DNA of 64,000 nucleotides from assembly GCA_032622095.1 (NCBI GenBank), contig CP136061.1:1800001-1864000 (forward strand). The letters run 5' to 3'. The DNA comes from Siphonodentalium dalli. Its lineage: Eukaryota > Mollusca > Scaphopoda > Gadilida > Siphonodentaliidae. Below are positions 57,905 to 64,000 of the stretch, piece by piece. Below the pieces are notes generated by a model, which made no database searches, had not been told where the DNA came from, and saw only the letters and a list, made by a program, of their open reading frames with translations. The stretch's first letter is position 1. Each line of letters starts with the position of its first letter. The position numbers and the translations under genes are program-made.

Positions 57905-59430
57905 AACGAAATATGTCGTTACACCATTAATACATAATTTGTGTTTATGAAAGTCTGGCACCCATTAGCAGTTTGTTTTCAGTACATTTTAATATTCATT
58001 GGAACGTAAACAATTATTCGCTGACAGAAATCATGTTAATATCGCCTTTCGTTACTGGTTTCCTCTACTCAAATATTTCTCACTGCTCAATACTTATAAT
58101 TAAAAAAAATGTTCTGTGTTTTGTGTCACTTCTTAATAGCATTATGTATTCTGCTATTGGCAAGAAACAAAGTTGCAGTATACCTTAAAGGTACGGAAGG
58201 CCTTGGTGGGTATCCTGTGAACATATTTCCACCTGTCAAAAACCGCTGCAAACGAAAATAATATTCAAATATAGACATACTTTGTTAATATACAAATGAG
58301 AAATATCTCATAAACAGTATGTTATTGTCGTAAATTTGACGATTGTTTGACAAAGCATAAAAAGTTACTTTCTTGGTGTTTCTTTATATTATGATGGTAA
58401 ACATAAAGAGCGTTCTTTGTTGCTCAATTCCTTATTTGGAAATAATAAAGAGCGTTTATACCATTTGTGTGTGATTAGCCAGTAGCATTGTGCTGCCTTC
58501 TATAACACAATCAGACTCTTGTTTAGGTAAAATTTAGTAGGTCTTTATGTGAGCATGATGTTTACGCGATAGTGATCGTATATTTGAACCAATATGTATG
58601 CCTTTTAATATTTTTCTGTTTACGGTGTTTGGAACAAATATGAATATTTTCGACAACTAAGCCCCCTCGTCCCTTTAATATAATTAATATAACATCCCTC
58701 ATCCAATAATCTCCAAATTGCATATCTAAGTTCAATCCTAGTTACACGTCACGCCGCCCCTCATCATTTGCCAATTGTACACCCTTTTTTTGCTGCTGCT
58801 GCTGCTGCAACTGTTCAATTTCTTTTAAAATTATTGAAAAAATGGCCCTCCCGCCCGCCGACATTTACTTCTGATTTTGTTTTATCATCGGTCCGCACCA
58901 AAATTGAGCACACGTCCCTATATAATATACCTATTTAAACCGAGTATACACGGTGGTGTAATAGATCAACCGTTAATTTAACCGTTTAGGTAGCATATTT
59001 CCACGTATACGTTATCACGACAAATCCCTGCTGATCTGTTATTAATGAACCAAACACTTAACATGTCAACACACTCTGGCCCGCCAATGCTACAGTGTAT
59101 AAACGTAACGGGGCAAATATGCACATTATATTGGCAGCTAACGAGAGCATTCACCATCGGCAATCTGCTCACCTCTTTTATCCGATACGATAGAAACTAA
59201 ACGATTTGTTACTTCTAATTACCCGTACTTAATTACACTACTTGCGTGTTAATAAAGTACGACCCCATTACCACTAAATGTGAAACATGGGATTTAGAAC
59301 ATTAATATTCACTCTTACATATTTCCACATTCAAGGTGTAATCGTATGTCAGTTGTAACGTTGTGAAACTGCAACCGAACTGAATTATTCTATGCTAAAT
59401 AGTTCATGGCTGACCTGATGCATGCATCTT
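57905..59430. other. non-coding stretch; (GCT)n at about 58792-58806
   Basis: One trinucleotide run. Two weak minus-strand exon-like signals were examined (58191-58241; 59172-59195) and left out for lack of good splice sites on both sides. Confidence 0.5.
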
Positions 59431-60130
59431 AGTTTTCTTGTACATGAAGTTGTTGATCTATTATATGCAGATGATACTATTATATTTGCCGGTGGTAAAG
59501 AAAGTATGCACCAGCTCTAGTTTTCTTTGATAACACAAAAAAGCGTCGTAGTTGAAGATTAATATTTCCCAAACTAAAATGCTAATATTTTTTGCAAAAA
59601 AACAAATCTAGACATTCGTCACGTTTTATATATTGGGAGATGAACCAGTGGAGGTGGTTAAAAGATTGTCCTACCTTGGTATCACAATTTTCTATATTGG
59701 TGGATTCTGCAAAGCGGTGAAGCGAATATCAGATATAGGAACACTTAAGGGCAATGTACGTGTGTGAAGTACGGGTCACGGGAACCCGAGCGCATGATAA
59801 CATTTTGAATCAGTTTCTACAATTAATTGTACGATGAAGCGAAGTACACTGCATTCAGTATATTGTTTACGGTGGATCAGGTAAAACAATACTGCTCATA
59901 AAAGTCAAGATGCGTATGATAAGCTATTGGGGTAGGTCATTGTAAAAGAGGGTCGTAAAATACTGGGTCTGATTTCTAATTTGAACGGCACTGAGGCCTT
60001 ATGTGTGATGCGTCAAAGAAGTGATGAACTAACTAGCTAACTCTGGATGAGACAATAACGATGAATTGCACTTTGTGATTGAATGTACCAAACTGTATTA
60101 TCTCAGGACTAATAAAAGGCCGCTCTGCCA
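59430..60130 (+). pseudogene. RT relic (YADD box)
   Basis: The frame reads DLLYADDTIIFAGGKESMHQ at about 59452-59514, then continues with stops and shifts through RT thumb-like sequence (FPKLKC, RFIYWEMNQ, RAMYVCEVRVTG). It is a different family from the minus-strand LINE that follows. Confidence 0.78.
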
Positions 60131-60475
60131 CATTGTCCGCAGAAACGATGGCTTCATTAGGAGCGGTGGGGGGCTTTGTATAAATATATTATAGGGATAA
60201 CATACTTGTGTATTGTCTCATAACTGAGCTGCATGCATATAACCGAATCGGATAAAACTTCTTAGGGTACGTTCATACACTGGAAAGTTTGCACGGTATG
60301 GTTTCCAGGCATTTTGTCGTAGAAAACGATATAATAATATAATAATATATAGCATTTGTATAGCGCTTCATCCCTGGTGTAGCTCGAAGCGCTTGGGACT
60401 CTATATGCAGGTTATATACATGTACAGACATTATAATATTTACTATCAATGGATACGGAGAAAGATGCAATGTTG

Positions 60476-61147
60476 CTATCTATGGCTAGTTGTATGCGGG
60501 TAAATATTGAACAGGTGCGTCTTAAGTCGTTGCTTGAAGATGTCGATAGAGTGCGAACGACGAATGTCGAGAGGGATGGAGTTCCAGACACTTGGTGCGG
60601 CGTGTGTAAACAGACGACGTTCAATTTTCTTATATTTACCCATGTGAACAGCCAGAAGCTGTTTTTCCTTTGAACGGAGGTTATCACGGCCTGGTACATA
60701 CAACGTAAGAATGTCCGAGATATATGCTGGTGCAGTTGAATTAAAGTAACGATAGCAGAACGTTGCTAACTTGAAATCAATTCGCGCGCGCACTGGGAGC
60801 CAATGTAGGTTTTTCAAAATTGGAGAGACATGGGTTGATTTCGGAACACGCACTACAATCCTCGCGGCTGAGTTCTGTAGACGTTGCAGACGACTTAATT
60901 GTTCTTGTGAACTTCCCACGAAAAGCGCATTGCAATAGTCCAATCTTGACATAATATTACAAGAAGCAACCTTTTTCGCCGCAGGCATTGTTAAGTATGG
61001 ACGAAGACGACTAAGGCGCATAAGTTCAATTAGTATGGTACGAGAAATGTGTTGTACTTGAGCGTCCATGGATAAAGAATTAGAAATGTTGACACCGAGA
61101 TTTTTCGCACACATTGTAGGCTCAATTTCACATCCGCCGATGTTCAA
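60476..61147 (-). pseudogene. L2/CR1-like LINE ORF2, C-terminal part
   Basis: The frame of 223 codons reads CAKNLGVNISNSLSMDAQVQ, then SRLRPYLTMPAAKKV, SRLDYCNALFVG, LQRLQNSAARIV, LHWLPVRARIDFK, AAPSVWNSIPLDIR and FKQRLKTHLFNI. These are in the usual order of the RT thumb and C-terminal region of L2/CR1/Rex-type LINEs. The catalytic palm, including the YADD box, is missing: it should lie between this part and the upstream part but is deleted. The 3' flank at 60336-60400 has 'aataatataataatatat' and 'tagcgcttcatccctgg', like a LINE tail region. Confidence 0.9.
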
Positions 61148-62759
61148 ACTTCTGATTGTGAATGGTTCGTGAATGGTTCGTGAATGGCAGTCCAGACACA
61201 GGCCGATAATTTTTCAACTCATTCCGTTTAAGTCCTTTCTTTTTGATGAGAGGTGTGATGACTGCTTGTTTGAAACATTCAGGAACGGTTCCATGTTTTA
61301 GGCAGAAGTTCATGATGTCAGTGATAGGTTCGATAAGCAGGTCTAAGAATTTAATTAGTAAGTTAGTAGGCAGCGGATCAAGAGCGCATGATTTAGGCGG
61401 CGATGATAATATGGTTTTCCTTACAGAATCCGATGACACTGGCTTGAAAGAGATCAATTCTGTGCCGGAGAATGTCGAAAACTCCGTGGGAATATTGTGT
61501 TGGTCAAGATTTGCCCGAATTCGAGAGATCTTGTCTTCGAAAAATGTGCTGAATATATTGGGCAAGTCCGCAATCGGGACGTTTTCTGGAAGCACGAGAG
61601 CGTTGGATTTTCCGGACAACTCATTCACTACATTGAATAGAGTTCTGGACGAACTAGCTGAAATGATTTTATCGCTATAATAGTCTGTCCTGGCTAATGT
61701 TATGGCGGCGCGGACGACCTTATGTTGCTGAGAATAAAGAAGTCTATGGCAATATAGACCGCTCTTACGCCACTGCCGTTCAAGCTGGCGTCGTGTTCGC
61801 TTGGCTTCTTGTATATCAGCATTCATCCATGGTGCTGACGGGCGACGGTGAATCTCCCTAGTAACTGTTGGAGCGAAGTCATCGAGAACATTCCGAAGGA
61901 TGGCACTGAAAGCTTCTGCTGGATCACACTGAGACAGCAGATCCGAAGTGATGCGTTTCAAAATTTCAGCTCTAAAAGAGACAGGATCGATATCTTTGAG
62001 ATTCCTAGAGGTGATCTGATCAACTACTATGGGTGGTTTGGTGACGTCGAGGCCGAACGTGATAGCATAATGGTCGGCGATGTCCATGTCAGCGACGTCT
62101 AGAAAACTCAGCTCAGGGTCCCCGGCACGAATAACTACCCAGTCGATAACGTGGCCGTGATCGTTTGTGGCATTCGCAACGACTTGCTGGAGGTTGTAGT
62201 CATTCAAGCAGGTTTTAACCGATAGGACATTGGAGTTTGTAGTAGAGTCAAAATGAAGGTTAAAATCTCCCAATAGAACAAGCCGTCCACCCCGGCAAAC
62301 ATAATCACTGATAAACTCTGGAAAGTGGTTACAAAAGTTAGATGTTTTGAGATCATTCTCCTTACTGGGTGGAGGTCGATATAGACATACAAATGTCAGA
62401 GTCTGGCCTGAGAAATCTAATTTAAACTCACAGGCTTCGAAAGTTTCAAATCTACAGATCGTTGTAGCCCTTACAGGAAAGGATTCTCGATGTACGAGAG
62501 CGATTCCGCCTCCCGTGCCAGATAATCTGGGGGATGAATGCAGTTCGTACCCGGGTGGTGTCAATTCACACATGACAACCCCGTCGCCGGATTCACGAAG
62601 CCATGTTTCGGTGATGAATAACATGTCGATCCCCTTGTCTTCAATCAGATCGAAAATAGCTGAAGACTTGTTCCTGACTGATCTTGCATTCACTAGACAC
62701 ACTTTTAGATGGTGCCAGAATATGAACGGAAACAAGCATATAATATGCAACTGTACCAC
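61128..62759 (-). pseudogene. L2/CR1-like LINE ORF2, endonuclease and start of RT
   Basis: The open frame of 543 codons holds an apurinic endonuclease: VCLVNARSVRNK, LFITETWL, GGIALVHR, VCLYRPPP, LVLLGDFNLHF, HVIDWVVIR and DIADHYAI give the metal and active-site boxes in order. Then come a linker and the RT start: DPLPTNLLIKFLD, VPECFKQAVITPLIKKKG and NELKNYRPVSGLPF, where it breaks. It ends by an out-of-frame join to the C-terminal part, overlapping it by 20 bp, at a triple 'gtgaatggttc' repeat. The endonuclease is intact by eye, but the element cannot reverse transcribe. The true start may lie upstream of 62759. Confidence 0.92.
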
Positions 62760-63059
62760 AGCTAACTACGTGCGAAGTAAAATCTCTGCAGTTCCACACA
62801 TAGCGATGCCAGCGGAATTTGCCTGTAAATAGCATGCAATTATCTCCCAAGAATAAATCATACAAGTATTTGAAGGCAAATTACAGTAGCATCGTTACTA
62901 GCGGAACTACATAAATGTTACTTCTCATGTCGTTTGCTTTGGTAAATATGCATGTTATGTACATCTTTTCGTTCATAGTCTGGCACCACAACGTTTTCTA
63001 CGACGAAATGCCCACAAAAACATACCGTGCAAACTTGCCAGCGTATGAACGTACCCTTA

Positions 63060-63500
63060 ATGTCGAAATATGACCTCAAATTGACATTGCCAAAAAATCA
63101 ACAAAATTGTAAGTTGAAAAATTGTAAGTCGACAATGACTATATTTGCGGTAACAATGGGCAGGCATAACCTAAATTTGAACTTGGTCTGTCTTTTCACA
63201 TGAGTAAATTTGAAAACAAACATAACTATAACTAAAGCTATCACCCGGAAACCCAAATAATCGTCAAATTCTAAGTCTCAAAGAACCATAACTTCGGTAA
63301 CATCGGTGGACTGAATCCAAATTCGAACTTGACATGTATTTTCATTTGGCTAATATACATACAGAATTTCAAAAGAATCAGACAACTGAAACTAAAGTTA
63401 TCACCGAACCCATCTGGTACGGACGTCCAGAAGGATTAACGGGCGGACGGACATCGCTGATTTATACAGTCCCCCGAAATTGTTTTTCGGGTGACAAATA
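63060..63500. repeat. dispersed element copy, reverse sense of 23105-23790
   Basis: It contains 'actaaagttatcaccgaac' and 'gacttagaattt'-type complements ('aaattctaagtct'). It ends 'ggacggacatcgctgattta' and 'gtcccccgaaattgtttttc', like the end at 35870-35930. Confidence 0.65.
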
Positions 63501-63704
63501 TATACCGGAATAGTGTTGGAATCCGTCGATAAGAGAAACTGTTTAACAGATTTTGACTGTCCAGAATATATGTGTTTTAAAACGAAATTGTGTTTATAAA
63601 GATATAATGGTACCATACTTGTCAACTAGTATAAAGAGCGTGAATGCTTCAATCTGTCGCCATAAAGCGATAGATAATAAAGAGCGTTCTCAGTAATGGG
63701 TGAA

Positions 63705-64000
63705 CATTTCGACGTTTAACTAACGAATGAGTTTATGGATTTTCTTTTGTGAACGTTTCAACGTTTAACTAACGAATGAGTTATGGATTTCCTTTTTTTT
63801 TATCGTTTCGACGTTTAACTAATGAATGAGCTATGGATTTCCTTTTTTGATCGTTTCGACGTTTTACTAATGAATGAATGAGTTATGGATTACCTTTTGT
63901 GAACGTTTCGACGTTTAACGAATGAATTAGTTTATGGATTTCCTTTTGTGAACGTTTCGACATTTAACTAACGCATGAGTTATGGATTTCCTTTAGTGAA
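63705..64000. repeat. about 48-bp tandem repeat, continues past window
   Basis: The unit is 'gaacgtttcgacgtttaact' plus 'aacgaatgagttatggattt' plus 'ccttttgt', about six copies to the end of the window. Confidence 0.92.

Larger units (their letters stand above)
60264..63057. mobile_element. TIR element (about 66-bp ends) split by a LINE
   Basis: The left end at 60264-60329 begins 'agggtacgttcatacactgg'. The right end at 62992-63057 is the complement of 'agggtacgttcatacgctgg'. Inner parts ('tttgcacggtatg', 'cattttgtcgtagaaaacg') match too. The right flank reads TTAA and the left flank TTA, so a TTAA target is possible. All the sequence between is mostly the L2/CR1-like LINE, so the LINE landed inside a short MITE. 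Confidence 0.82.

Noticed and set aside
58191-58241. 51-nt minus-strand segment reading RFLTGGNMFTGYPPRPS
   Set aside because: Good acceptor (cgtttgcag) but the donor GTACCT is poor; it may belong to the ladder but is not supported.
59172-59195. 24-nt minus-strand segment reading FLSYRIKE before GTGAGC
   Set aside because: The acceptor (aaatcgtttag) lacks a pyrimidine tract.

Overview
This is AT-rich, repeat-dense animal nuclear DNA. Four things show it: degenerate LINE retrotransposons of at least three kinds, many foldback (MITE-like) elements, a dozen or more tandem arrays, and short exons bounded by GT-AG splice sites. No bacterial operon, tRNA, rRNA or CRISPR array is visible. The repeat style (L2/CR1-like LINE, dispersed elements with the 'gataactttagtt' motif) fits a marine invertebrate, most likely a mollusc such as a bivalve. 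That placement is inference; no conserved marker gene is present to test it.

The only cellular gene content I can support lies on the minus strand between about 50.7 kb and 2.7 kb. It is a ladder of at least 17 very short exons (24 to 135 nt). Each has a pyrimidine-rich acceptor ending in AG and a donor starting with GT, mostly GTAAGT, GTGAGT or GTATGT. All 17 have lengths divisible by three, and all are open when read from their first base. In transcription order they lie at 50749-50708, 48057-48028, 45938-45897, 45298-45266, 44601-44560, 42247-42215, 41751-41692, 37109-36975, 33500-33462, 29423-29379, 23047-22922, 19847-19803, 16013-15972, 13543-13490, 9967-9893, 4225-4202 and 2769-2731. 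Two weaker candidates (44 nt at 43688-43645; 36 or 79 nt at 10173-10138/10095) would alter the frame or length. Upstream exons encode amphipathic, 11-residue-repeat-like helices and lysine-rich peptides; one longer exon is Pro/Glu/Thr-rich. The last six exons are open in two frames (a K/R-rich one with no acidic residue, and a Thr/Glu/Lys-rich one), so their frame is unresolved. Neither a first exon with a signal peptide nor a terminal exon with a stop was found, so the gene probably runs off one or both ends. I do not recognise the protein. The architecture resembles the micro-exon genes (MEGs) known from schistosomes. Exon-plus-intron duplication is visible (45.27-45.94 kb, and shared introns at 41.9-42.5 kb), so the ladder appears to have grown by tandem duplication.

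Layout: 0-0.9 kb, plain DNA and an AAGCG foldback; 0.93-2.73 kb, 40-bp satellite abutting the last exon; 4.0-5.35 kb, two foldbacks; 5.4-7.9 kb, decayed LINE (+); 8.5-9.2 kb, dispersed repeat copies; 10.4-12.0 kb, minisatellite that inverts at about 11.48 kb; 14.45-14.83 kb, 32-bp array; 16.06-17.95 kb, TIR element; 18.95-19.56 kb and 22.1-22.6 kb, 30-bp satellites; 21-33 kb, many foldbacks and a duplicated 0.5-kb element; 35.2-37 kb, tandem arrays; 38.65-40.1 kb, decayed LINE 5' UTR and ORF1; 41.7-50.8 kb, the densest exon cluster; 54.2-57.6 kb, 486-bp satellite with a 972-bp higher-order period; 59.4-60.1 kb, RT relic; 60.26-63.06 kb, an L2/CR1-like LINE with a deleted RT core nested inside a TIR element; 63.7-64 kb, 48-bp array leaving the window.
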